Shown here in pieces: positions 14,001 to 24,700 of a DNA stretch of 64,000 nt. The notes beneath the pieces were generated by a model. It was not told where the DNA came from. It did not search any database and saw nothing but the letters and a program-made list of their open reading frames with translations. The position numbers were made by a program, and so were the translations under genes. The stretch is from Liolophura sinensis (Eukaryota > Mollusca > Polyplacophora > Chitonida > Chitonidae), in assembly GCF_032854445.1 (NCBI RefSeq), contig NC_088302.1:35870812-35934811 (forward strand), given 5' to 3'. Positions within the stretch are counted from its first letter, which is position 1, and every line of letters begins with the position of its first letter.

Positions 14001-16598
14001 CTGTTCTTTGTTTTCCACTGCCTACTGAACATTGATGTAAGTATGAATAAAGTGACAAACCCTACATTTATATATCAACCATCGGCCTATAAATATTTAT
14101 GTATAATTAACATTTATGTACTTATTTGATTGGAGTTGTACGCCGTACTCAAGAATATTTCACTTATACGACGGCCGCCATCATTATGATTATAGGAGAC
14201 CGACAGGTGCCGGGGCAAACTAACGACCATCCCTTTCAAATAAATATTCGCAAGATTCATTTCCATAACAGCTTATAACACCATTGATGCCATATCTTAC
14301 ATTTAACCACGGAGCTGAAATGCTGCCAAAGTGGTGTTAAGCCCCAGTCATTCATTCTAACTGCACTGCAAATTCTGTATAAAATGGAAAGAGTTCTGAA
14401 GTGTCGTTTTGCTTTAAGTTCCGTTTCAAGATGGTAAAACTGGGATAATCCTCAGTACGTTACATTTATATGTATATCATGTTGAACTATAATGGCACTC
14501 ATGTTTCTTTAGCAGTTGTAATCAAAACACTGAACCAAATGTCAAGGTCGTGTGGTATTGGTTTTCATATGTTCCTTTTGGAAAGTTTCCCAATAGGCCT
14601 TCAGTCCCTATGAGGGTGACACACGCCTATATGCTAGCTCGTTTGAACTGGCCCCAAAAGCACAGTTGGTAGAGCGTCCACTTCTGGAAGCGGTAGATCC
14701 AGGGTCAATCCTGGGTCGAGTCACACCGAAGGCCCTTAAAAGAGGGAGTTGTAACTTCCTCGCATGGCGTTCAGCATGAAGGGATAGTGCAATGACTGGT
14801 TGACCCGTATCAGTATAATGACTTGGGCGGGCGCCATACTTGCCTTCATTAAGGCGTCTTAGTAAAGCAGCACTGGCAAAAAAGGCGATGGAAATCGCCC
14901 TGGAACAGGGAGGCGCATAACATGCACTCTAAGAACTCTTTCTTTCTTTCATATGACTGAAAATTTGTCAAGTACGACATTAAACCCTAAGCACTCACTC
15001 ACTCTAGAACATTGGTAATCGGGTCCTCTGAGAGTAGCATGATAAATACGTTAAAGGAGAAGAAAACTTAAAATTATAACACTATAGGCTGAAATGGGCA
15101 CATTTTTTTTCTATCTGGTGGTACCTGCTGCATAATTTTGCGATTTTTCCTCGCCATACACGTAAAGCCTGAAAACGGCAAAGCTGGTATAAATTGCTGA
15201 GTCCATCGCGTCCATCTTTAACAGCCTGCAATTTATGCTTGGGGTGTGTTACCTCTCAGCCAGTGAGAGTGGTTCTACCGGAAATGTACGAACTGCACTT
15301 CGTCGGTTTCCGACGGCAATTCTCCTCCTAATACAGAATTTAGGACTAGTTCTTAGGCAAAATGGAGTCGCCCACAGCGGATTTTGGCGCTTCAACAACA
15401 AAATGTTGAGTTTTTAAGGGAAGAATTATTTGTATCTTCAGGTGCGGAAGGCGTACGAAAGGCGTTATAAACGTCCAAAACAGACATCTGTGAATATCCC
15501 CAACGGCGACCGGAATTCGGGGTCACGACGGAAGGGATCTTTGATGACCACGGATTGCGACCCCTTTGTGGACACGGGGCCCTACAACGGTTCCTCGCTC
15601 TCCTATAGGAGTTCCACCAAATCTGTGAGTATATATTCATCTGTTGGTGTATGAGTTATACCTTACCCAAGATCACGTCACTTGTAGGGCGTCCACCATA
15701 AGCTTTTTTTTATTGGTAATCTCGGCATTTTATCTCTTGTCACACTGTCAAGTACTGGTCAGTTTGGTATCGAAATATGCTATGACTGGTTGAAGCCTCA
15801 GTTCTTTGACACACTGTTCTTGTCAGGCACCACTATATGAATGTCGTTATTGTGGCTGGCCTACCACAACGAGACGCCATCATGGTTTGACAGAAATAAT
15901 GTTGAAGCGGCATTAAAACGCAAACAAAGAGGGTATAGGGTCGCAAGAAATTTTCCCAACATGAAAACAGAGCCGGAACATCAAGAGTTTAATTCCAACA
16001 AGTTACCTTGTAACGTTATAATTTGGTCAAATATTTTCCCATCAGCACGGACCATATCGACGCACTCTAAGGATTCCTTCTTCGTCATATGACTGAAAAA
16101 TGTTTAAGTACGACGTTAAACCCCAAGCACCCACTCACCATATAGACGCCTCCTCACAATTCAAAAAAATTAATTACACCTCTGGGTTTTAATACAAAGG
16201 AGAATTTAAGCGTGTTCTAAATTTCGATTCATAAGTTTAACTGATTTTGCATGAGGCAGCATAGTAGCTAAGGCCCAAAAATGAAACAGTAATGTGACTT
16301 GTTAGGTAGCGGAAAAGAAAAAATAAATATTGTTGAAAATTGCATTTTTTTGCTTTGCACTCTAACATCTCTGTCATTTGTATGTATTATATGCATTGCC
16401 TGTGGATGATATTTTACTTTCATATTTTACTATACACAGGACGACACCGAATTCTCAGAACTGAGTTATTACAGTAAGCCATCAACCGGAAGTCAGGGGG
16501 GTATCAACAATCTGTCATCAACAGTTCCTGAAAACTCTTTTACCGCGGACAAAAACACAGCAGAGAGTTACCTGTCACAACTTCCTAAGCCCACGTGA
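1..16598 (+). CDS. EGF-type adhesion G protein-coupled receptor (latrophilin-like), 5' partial
   Basis: Plasma-membrane receptor whose extracellular part is self-cleaved at a GPS and which signals through a tethered agonist. I placed 19 exons with GT-AG junctions and continuous phase: 1-193, 2514-2599, 2822-3025, 3458-3529, 3744-3900, 5828-5986, 7015-7139, 7563-7648, 7908-8031, 8483-8592, 9281-9380, 10218-10368, 10765-10831, 11542-11605, 12455-12549, 12946-13075, 13995-14036, 15442-15624, 16440-16598 (TGA). They give 768 residues. Order: end of one EGF repeat, one calcium-binding EGF repeat, a short GVWSDPDLRGC segment like the end of a hormone-receptor domain, GAIN, GPS, 7TM, and a tail of about 115 residues. 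TM motifs FIFLVGID, CWMLVEG and LLGLTWSF, and the HLTNFAVLM stalk, resemble latrophilins; the EGF repeats resemble ADGRL4 or ADGRE. The 5' exons lie before base 1. The exon 6 acceptor (5828) was chosen by phase and has a weak pyrimidine tract. The family is certain; the subfamily is inferred. Confidence 0.93.
194..2513 (+). other. Receptor intron 1 with a TA microsatellite
   Basis: An intron of about 2.3 kb between the calcium-binding EGF exon and the exon coding the GVWSDPDL segment. I saw no further exon in it. Its only structured element is the TA repeat described separately. Confidence 0.6.
1941..2022. repeat. TA microsatellite flanked by a TACGC/GCGTA inverted repeat
   Basis: About 36 uninterrupted AT dinucleotides (1946-2017) are bounded by TACGC on the left and GCGTA on the right. 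The whole tract of about 80 bp is therefore one near-perfect palindrome that could extrude as a cruciform. Confidence 0.9.
3901..5827 (+). other. Receptor intron 5 containing a minisatellite
   Basis: An intron of about 1.9 kb inside the GAIN-coding part. It holds a 22-bp minisatellite near its 3' end and, at about 4740-4880, three loosely similar segments starting GCGCC-TCTA. No exon was recognised in it. Confidence 0.55.
5007..5275. repeat. Minisatellite, 22-bp unit, about 12 diverged copies
   Basis: A tandem array with unit close to GTGAATATACTGTGACCGG plus three bases. Copies differ by several substitutions, and two near the 3' end carry one extra base. The later phrase AGTGACCGG recurs in register. 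Confidence 0.88.
6552..6820. repeat. Three tandem copies of a 90-bp repeat in receptor intron 6
   Basis: The phrase CAGCGTCAAAAGTCTTATGC occurs at 6592 and again at 6682. A diverged version (ATGGTCAAACATTTATGC) occurs at about 6771, so the period is about 90 bp. Copies 1 and 2 share a long identical core; copy 3 is decayed. Confidence 0.85.
9677..9754. repeat. Perfect 39-bp tandem duplication
   Basis: A segment beginning GTTACAGGGCCGCC and ending AAGAATGAT occurs twice back to back with no difference. It lies in the intron between TM2 and TM3 of the receptor. The lack of divergence suggests a recent duplication or a collapsed or expanded tandem in the assembly. Confidence 0.9.
11751..11975 (+). 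repeat. tRNA-derived SINE (AAAT-tailed family), + orientation
   Basis: This is one of about a dozen copies in the window. The head resembles a Pol III promoter (GTTAGCACGCC, then GAGTTCAAGTCCAGC as a B-box). It is followed by a conserved body (CGTACGTGGGAAGG, GTAATGCTGGCCGCC, ATTCTTGAGTACGGCG) and a tail based on CAAATAAA. This copy is inside a receptor intron. Confidence 0.85.
13412..13631. mobile_element. Fold-back MITE of about 220 bp
   Basis: The ends are imperfect terminal inverted repeats of about 50 bp. The left end reads GGTGGGCTTTATGGACCATA and continues to GGAACTCTGACGTCAC. The right end, reverse complemented, reads GGTGGGCTAATTGAGCCATA and continues to GGAACTCTGACGTCAC. There is no coding capacity. 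It lies in the receptor intron before the 42-bp TM7 exon. Confidence 0.8.
14118..14235 (-). repeat. Truncated copy of the AAAT-tailed SINE
   Basis: Contains TTATTTGATTGGAGTTGTAC, CCGTACTCAAGAATATTTCA and CTTATACGACGGCCGCCAT, the minus-strand 3' half of the family, then degenerates. The tRNA head is missing. Confidence 0.75.
14640..15003 (+). repeat. tRNA-derived SINE with a CACTCACT tail (second family), near full length
   Basis: The head has an A-box-like CAGTTGGTAGAGCGTCC and a B-box-like GGGTCAATCCTGGGTCG. A body follows (GATAGTGCAATGACTGGTTG, CGCATAACATGCACTC, CAAGTACGACATTAAACCC) and a CACTCACTCACT tail. Length and structure fit a V-SINE-like molluscan element, possibly RUDI-like; that name is a guess from memory. 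Confidence 0.8.
16030..16139 (+). repeat. 3' fragment of the CACTCACT-tailed SINE
   Basis: Matches the 3' end of the element at 14640-15003: CGCACTCTAAGGATTCCTTC, CATATGACTGAAAAATG, AGTACGACGTTAAACCCC and a CACCCACTCACC tail. It lies in the last intron of the receptor gene. Confidence 0.7.
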
Positions 16599-17930
16599 CA
16601 TCATCACGTGACAGACGTTATAACCATACATAATCACTTGCCATACATAAGTGTAAATAGTTCCGGAAGTCTGTGACGAATGTCCCGGATGTAAATATTT
16701 ATGCTTGTGTAGGTTGTTGTTACGTAAAACCTGAAGCTAGCAAGATGTTACTCGGATGTAAATGCATACATTTTCTAACGTTACATCTCCCAACGAAGAT
16801 GACAGTAACCTCATTGTTACTACTTTTGAGACAACCCTGTTGATTTGTGGTTGGCTTTCTTGGTTGGTAAAATTTGTAATGAGTAAAAGTGTCAAGTTGT
16901 TATGATGCTTTTTCTAACCATTAGCTGGTCACTGACTATATTTGTTTGTTGATAGTATATGGCGTTACATATCTCAGGGTAATCAAGTGTTTACGTTCTG
17001 CGGCGAAACCCCCATTTTCCTCAAGTTGTGAAAATGACCACTCTAATATCATTTTACCTCACGGGCCTATAATATAAAAAGACCTTTGTAATATTAATAG
17101 GAAACCGGCCTATTTGACTTTATTTTTAAGAAGATACTCTATAGTAATTACCTACTGAACTTGTGTAACTCTTGGTCTATTGATGCTCAACTGTATGTAT
17201 TAAACATATATAGTTATAGTTTGTGCACAACACCATCCTATATATGCTGTATTGTAAAACTATACATGGGCTATACTTGCCCTTGTAGTGCACGTCCTTA
17301 TTATCTTTTTATGCCTTCATATAATTACATGATAATGAAATCAGATTGTACAAAGTAGTTCCACAACTACGGCAAATCTTTGGAGTTTTCTAGTCAGAGA
17401 GCATGGTGCGACAGAATGGATTGCTATGATACTGTAATGTATGCATTGTAGAGTTTTTCTTATATTTTCGTGCATTGTGCTGAAAACATCAAAAGTTTAA
17501 ATCATTCAGTTGTATCTTTGGAGACGTGCAATATCAGAGGAGTACCCTATAATGTTTCCAGACTATGCTTTTTCTTGCCATTTTAGTCCTAGATACGTAT
17601 TTGTTAATTACCATGTATATATTAATTGAGATTTGTTTTTGTTTTACTTGTTATGTTCCATTAATCATGTACACGTAAATTAGCAGTCATGGTGAATGGT
17701 AAACGACATCGTATGCACATTTTGCTGAAAGTCGTCTTGTGATGGGTTTAGAGCGTAGGCAGATAGATGGTAACATAACTGTGGGAAATTTTTAAAATAC
17801 CGATAACAATAACAACAGAACAGAGAGATTACGTTATTGATTGTGGTTGGCTTATGTCGTTTTATCTGGACTCTTGATCCTTATTGTAAACTGCGCCCAA
17901 AATAAAAAAACAAGGCCTATCAGATATTCG
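16599..17930 (+). promoter_or_regulatory. 3' UTR of the adhesion GPCR with poly(A) signal
   Basis: AT-rich sequence downstream of the receptor stop. AATAAA at 17901-17906 is the likely polyadenylation signal. Two exact Pumilio-type elements, TGTAAATA at 16652-16659 and 16690-16697, lie 38 bp apart just after the stop and could control mRNA stability or translation. The UTR length is inferred from the signal position. Confidence 0.55.
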
Positions 17931-18293
17931 TTGGGAAACGTGTAAAATAATTTGAACCTTATTCGTGTAATCTGTTCTTCTTTCCTGCCTTTGCGCTGAC
18001 GCGTTGTGTTAAAACTGATGACGTGTTACACATGCATTGCAAGAGAACAATGGTGTCAGTTTAGCTTGGACTCGATTCGCCATTGTCCGGAAGTGCCCCA
18101 TTCCGCCGTTGTCTTCTGTGTAGACACTGACTCAGAGGTTCTGAAGTATTTGGACAGATATGCGAAAACTCCGAAGGATTAGCGATTGTGATGTTTAATC
18201 TCACCAGTTAAAGTTAGATACGTTACTCATTCAGTCAATTGTGGCTGATGTATTGACGATCAAAACTAACCACAATCTCCATTTAACGGCACT

Positions 18294-18787
18294 TTTATTT
18301 AACGATCTGATACAAAAAGTATGAACCAGGCACAATATTATATCGAGGTATACGTTCGCTTGTCTCGACTACCAGTCCGGCGAGACCATTTCATGGGAAA
18401 CAACTCAAAGAGTTAACTCCCTTGATTGACTGAACACGCGATTTATATACATGTATATCTAACATTCTAGTAATGCACTTTCCACTTAATAATATTTGTA
18501 CAGTTTCGTCCCCACCGACGGTCCTAAGTGATACTAGTGCTATTCTGTGTACATAAATCAAACTATGTTTCTTAAAGTAGATATATGTAGACTTGTACAT
18601 AGAACGAATTGTATATTTCACAATGTTTCTTTTTTGTAATAAAACATTTGCACGATTCAGTACAAAAACTTTTGTTTTATGTTTTATTTTTTTTTTGTTT
18701 GTTTGTTTTTGTTTTGTTTTTTTTTTTGTTGTTGTTGTTACATTTCCCTCTATAGATATCTTGTGTATTGGAATCTTTTCAAAAGAG
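18294..18787 (-). promoter_or_regulatory. 3' UTR of the MIEAP-like gene with poly(A) signals
   Basis: On the minus strand, AATAAA occurs at 18299-18294 and another close to 18690-18685 inside an A-rich tract. The T-rich plus-strand stretch 18660-18740 is this A-rich UTR. The distal signal lies about 390 bp from the convergent receptor's AATAAA, so the two transcripts end tail to tail. Confidence 0.5.
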
Positions 18788-21700
18788 TTAGCTGAAATGA
18801 GCTCTGCCTTTATGCAGCACATATTTTGATTCCACATCCACAAGAATGGGCCACGCAAAGTAGTCTACCCTTGATCGTGGTCCAGGTTCCGAGCGGAACG
18901 CATGGTGGCGTTTTTCGTTGTAGACTTCAAATGGTGCGAAATTTAGCTCGATGTCCCGATCCGTCAAGCTGATTTTCCAGGCCAGTCGGCAGCAGTCCGC
19001 CAAAAATTTGGTGTATTTTGAGTCAAACCAAAGTGAAGCATGCAGCGTGGCGCCGTATTCGCTCTTCATTACATCCGTAACCTCCTGATAAAGCAAGAAA
19101 GAGATAAAAAAAAATGTGACTGCAATAAAGGTTTATCATTAGCTGTATAAACAATAAAAATGGTTGTTGTTTACGGACGGAAGAATTTTTCAAAGGTAGT
19201 TAGTTTTATGGGTGGAAACAACCGAGGCAGAACAGTCAGAGCAGGGGAAAATCCCCGCCAATGGCTGGGACTGAACCCATGCCTCCCGTATCTTATTGTT
19301 AGGGGTCGCGCACCTTACTCCTTTGAGCCACACCCAGATCTCAACTAAATTAATACCATAAAGAATCATAGTTACCTAAACCCGGTACACCAGTTAGCCA
19401 CAGCTAAGGAGAGAACCATGTAAGGCACCTGAGGCCGCATACATGTATACATGTATGATATAATTAAAGACGTACAGGATAGTGCAGCGACGACAGTGTG
19501 ATAGTTGGCAAATGGTCACACGTAACCTATGAAATGCGACCTCTTGTCAGTTTACCTCAGTTAGGGTTTTATTCTAACTGTTCGCGCAAATGCCTATACA
19601 GAAGCAAATTAATACGCCCCTTACTACCATTGTTTAAGAAGAATTAGGTAAAAAAAAATGCAGTGATGTTATCTGCAATATGAACTCTGTCAAAAAAAGA
19701 AACGCAACCTCTGTCCTCGGATATCAAAAATTCGTTCGAATAAAGTTATTGCTTCCAAACTAAATTTTAGCCAAATGTAATGAAATTATACACGTTTTTA
19801 ATGAAGATTACCATCCAAACAACTGCCTTTTCTCTCCTAAGTGTATTTTATTGCTTATGACGTCATGGACTGGCCCATGTCAATGGCAGCTATAGTGTGG
19901 GGGTGTATAAAAGCCCATGTGCTTTCGTATTTTATTCATTCATTCGTCGACGAAAGGCAGTCGGTAAAATGCCGCGACTGAGTGCTGCCGACCGAAATAT
20001 CGCCATTGGTCGTCTTCAAGCCGGAGAAAGTTTTGGTACTATTGCACGACACCTAAATGTTCACAAAACAACGATATCCCGACTTTGGAGCCGTTACAAC
20101 AACTTTAATTCGACCAACGATCGCCCGAGATGTGGAAGGCCAAGAATCACGACCCCACTTCAAGATCGGTACATCCGGGTCCTTCACCTGCGTAATCGGC
20201 ATGCCCTACCAACCGTGTCTGCCACACAATTACCAGGTTTGAGGAGAGTGTCGGCTGAAACGATTAGGAACCGTCTGAAAGAAGCGGGTTTACGTGCCTG
20301 TAGACCAGTTGTTGGACCTGTACTACGCCCCTTACATCGACGCCTACCACTCAGGTGGTGCAACAACGTAAGGATACGGACTTTACAAAACTGCAGGCGC
20401 ATCTGGTTTTCTGATGAATCACGTTTTCTTTTGACACGTCACGACGGAAGACAGCGTGTGTATAGGAGACGTCATGAACGCTTTGCGCCCATCTGCGTCC
20501 GGCAGGTGGACAGATTTGGCGGAGGCAGTGTTATGGTTTGGGGAGCCATCTCGTAAAACCAGAAATTAGACTTGGTGATCGTTCCAGGGAACCTGACAGC
20601 CCAACGTTACATTAACCACGTGTTACAGCCTCACCTTCTCCCGATTATTGACCGACAGACACAGCTTTTTCAACAGGACAACGCCAGGCCTCATACTGCA
20701 CGTGCAACAATGAACTTTCTGCAGGATTCCAACGGATCGACACGTGCGTCAACGTCAGCCACCGCCACAGACGCTTCAACAGCTCGCCGTTGCGTTACTG
20801 GAGGAGTGGAGGGCCATTCCCCAGGAGAGAATCCGGCGTCTTATCCGTTCTTGTCCAAGGAGATGCCGTGCATTGATTGCAGCTCGTGGTGGTCATACGA
20901 GATACTGAGGAAGACGCCCTTTGGTGAGCAATTGGTGTCTGTGAGATGACTTTTGAAAAGACAGTTTTAAACATGACCATCTTGATTATTATTCTGCCAA
21001 ATTTTTGACTTCTGTCTTCAATAAGAAAAAAGTTGTGCCGTCCTAAAACTAAATATTAAAATCTCTAAAATACGGGGGTTGCGTTTCTTTTTTGACAGAG
21101 TTTATTAAACATCACTGGTCTAGGATTACTAAAAGTGAGGCCTGTCATAAAGTAGGGCACGTCAGGAGGGGGATAGTTATTATACACTAATGCATTATTA
21201 GGTGGACCTTAACACGAGATAACGGTTATCATTAGCTCAATTGTATGGAAGCCGGATAAGGCCACCATAGTCCTTATCCAGCTTCCACAGAATTGAGTTA
21301 AAATATGAAGATTTATTGTTACTCAAGACTCATTAATTGTGAATGATGACCTTAACAACATCAGAACAGTTCACAGAGCATTCAGGTAAAGCTAACCGCC
21401 AAATCGTTCGTTAGTTTTTTTTTTTTTTCAAAAACATGGCCTTTATTCCAACTATAATAAGGCCACTATCATTTTTTAAGAAAACTTTTCACGGGTGCCC
21501 TGTATGTCATGGTCGTACACACGGTCGTGTCTCAGCTGAGGTTCTATTTTATATCTCCCTATGACAGCTGATGTAGCCAGTTCCCTGTTTTGAGCACGTG
21601 GGAAACCCATTTGATTTAACCACAGCATTGTGCTGTGTGAGGTAATGTGACAAACGACCATTGTCAGTGGAGAACATGTTTGAGGGCTACAAGGTAAAAC

Positions 21701-24700
21701 CTTGCGTCTGGCTTACCTTTTCTAAGGCATGGAGCTTACAACTGTCCACAGTTTCGTTCAAGAGTTCCCGGATGTGGTTATACACATTGTTGATTCGCTC
21801 CTGGCTTATCCTGGCCTGCTGTCTAGGATCTTTTGTCAGACCAGACTCCTAGAAAACAACACCACGCTTGAATTTATTAATTGTTGATATACCCTTACGT
21901 TTTTATGTAAATTATCTAATTATTTGATTGGTGTTTTACGTCGTGCTTTTGAATATTTCGCTTATAGGATGGCTGCCAGCATAACGGTGGGAGGAAACGG
22001 GGAAACCCACCACCAGCCGAGGGTTGTTTTTCAAATTATCGCACGTACGACTGGAGAGGAAGCCAACATGAGCAGCGGCCGCGTTTGTGAGATTCTCCTG
22101 GGTCTTTCACTAACGACTAGGTCACGGAGGCCCTAATATTAGGTTTTTAAATCACTGAGGTTTTTAAATCGTTAGGATCTCAATAGATAGCTTCTTGAAA
22201 AATTAAAGAAAGACATTTTCAATGTAAAAAAATCGATATCTATACAGTTTTATCCTAAAAAAAACACGTTCGAAAGTGCGGAACATTTATACAACAGTGT
22301 ACTGGTTATTTTTTATTTTTACAAACACTATAGAAGAGCTGTATTTCAGTTGAAGAAGCATTAAAGAACGGATCTTTAGTAACTGTGCATAAAGTTATCT
22401 CAGCATAGTGTTACATGAAGAGATAACTGATTTCATTATCTTACTTTATTTTCAAACATTTTAACGTTTTCCCTGACGATCAATGACGAGTGATGCTCCA
22501 AGCCATTCTCATCCTTGTCATTACCGCCAGAGGGAGCCACCGTCAGATATCGGTCAGGCTGGTTGATAAGTTTCCTAATAGCTGTTTTCAGCGACGCCAA
22601 CATATCACCACTACGGTCAAGGGCAACCTGTGATGGCGAAAGAAAGTCTTGTTGAAAACACTATGTCGCAAAAGACATTTTGCTTGATACTAGTACCTGC
22701 AGGTCGGAAGATGTCCATGGTGTGGTTCTTGATAAACTCTTGATCTGATTTTTTATCAAGATGTCTTTTTGAACTTTCACACCGATTTAGCCATGCGGAA
22801 GATTTTTATTGAAAATGCGTTTACCAAAGAACCAAGCAAAACAATCTCTCTGAAGAATCAAAACGCACAGTTAATGCTCTGTGAAGGACAAATGTCACCA
22901 GTAATACACCCTACGCGACAAAGCTCACCACCAATATTCCGTAAACGACTTTGAACCGTTCCTCGTCTGGAAGCTGCCTGGCCACGTGATCGACAACTTG
23001 TTTCATCTGGTTGAGACCGAACGATTCCAGACTGTCGAACTGGGCCTGAATCTCGTCTATCCTCTCTAGCTCTTTCTCTGGTGACATCCTGGACATATGA
23101 ACCGGTGTTTGACAAAAGTACATATATACACGTAAAACATTGACACTGCTATTTGGTGCTTCATAGAGAAGGTCATGAAAATGAACAGGCTTATGACGAA
23201 AATACATATAGCCTATAACATTGACACTGCTTATTGGTGTCTGACAGAGAAGGTCATGAAAATAAGCAGCCGTATTAGGCAAATACATCTGTACCAATGA
23301 CACTGCTTATTCCTTATATTTGGACAGATGTCATGCTACGATGGTGTATGCATAAGACCACTGATCGCTTACTCTTAGTTTTAATTCGTGCTAATATAGG
23401 CAAATTCCCTGTTCAACAATCCAGTTTTCGGTCCAGCATAATGTTGTTTAAGGCCAGCCGTATTCGATGATATACCTCCATACACCGAGCCGATGAGATC
23501 CAAAACTTGATGCATTCGAACAAACGATCTTATTGGTCAGGTGTTATTTTCTTGATTTATTTATTTGCTTTTATGATCAATGTATCGCTTGACAGCGAAC
23601 TGGCTTACAAGTGCAGGACACATTTCTGACTGGGGGTATGGGTTGAGAAAACAGAAGGAAACAACTGCTTTTGAATCAGTTGGACACTCTCTGTCGATTC
23701 TGGCGAGAAGCAAACAACAATATAATTGTTATTGTGATAGAAATGACAATCCTTCCACCAGGATACTTCGGATAATAATTCAAAACCAAAATCATTACTT
23801 TCCAGACAAAAGATATGGTAACGGTTTAAGATTCAGCGTAAGTGCTAACGCGTAATATGAAGGGGCCCATTTTACCCCTGGGTTGTAATCGTACAAGATG
23901 AACCATTCTCTTTACGGTTGGAAGGTAACCAAGGCCATACGATCAACAGATTTAAAACATTAAACAACCAACGAGGAATTTTTTGGAGGATTTAAATTTG
24001 CTGCAAGCAGATTGACATGACGTGCCATCAACAAAATAATGTCGCCTACACTGTATTGCGACTCGTCTATCTGGCTTTGTTTGAGACTGCCGAAGCATGA
24101 GAACCCTAAGACAATAGAGAATCCCACAGGGAACTCGTACGGTGAAAGAATATGGCCATGTAAAGTGTTAGCATTCTATTTTACGAATTAACTGTCAGTT
24201 ATTCGGCTGAGACCCACCTGCCGACTGTGTTCGACTGCTGAGAATTAAGCTGATCTTCCAATTCAGCAACTCTTTCTCTAAGCGTCAGTAAATCCATTCC
24301 TGCGGCGGCACCAGGGGTCTTCGGTAATGCGTTGTTCGGCAATCTCCGGATACCGTCGGAACCTTGACGAGTGTGCGTGTGCACGCCGAGTCCCGTTCTC
24401 GGAGAATCTCGGAAAGCCTTCAGCGAGGATTGCAGTTGCTGTATGATGGTATCACGCTCACGGATTTCATTAATCAAAACTTCCTTTTCTTCGGATAAAC
24501 TTCTATTTACTTTCGCTAAATGGTCGTGGTCCTTAGATATGGTCTTTGAAAACGTGTGGAATTCTAAAAGTTTCTCTAAAGTCTTTTCTAGGGCTGTCAC
24601 AGATTGCGCTGGAAGAGAGTTTATGGGTAAGAGGGCAAGAGCATCCAAATCTTCCCAGGTTGAAGTTACTCTGTCTATGTACCTCTTCAGACCTTCACCT

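Larger units (their letters stand above)
8483..14036 (+). other. Seven-transmembrane region of the adhesion GPCR (exons 10-17)
   Basis: Exon 10 holds TM1 (FISYIGGTLSILGCILAIAV). Exon 11 holds TM2 and ends near ECL1 (FIFLVGIDRKENP). Exon 12 holds TM3, with the conserved HVC cysteine and CWMLVEGIHLY. Exon 13 holds TM4. Exon 14 starts with the ECL2 cysteine (CWM) that pairs with TM3, then TM5. Exon 15 ends TM5 and starts the third intracellular loop. Exon 16 holds TM6 (LLPLLGLTWSFCF) and the start of TM7. Exon 17, only 42 bp, completes TM7 (GVLFFVFHCLL). All the family B2 landmark residues I looked for are present. Confidence 0.9.

Noticed and set aside
18391..18858. 155-codon minus-strand open frame overlapping the end of the MIEAP-like gene
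   Set aside because: It crosses the A-rich 3' UTR (KKKTKQKQTNKKK) in another frame. The 18788-19084 exon reads as the family C-terminus.
19897..19968. Upstream extension of the transposase open frame
   Set aside because: The usual Tc1 start MPRLSAADR is at 19969. The upstream part has no family similarity.
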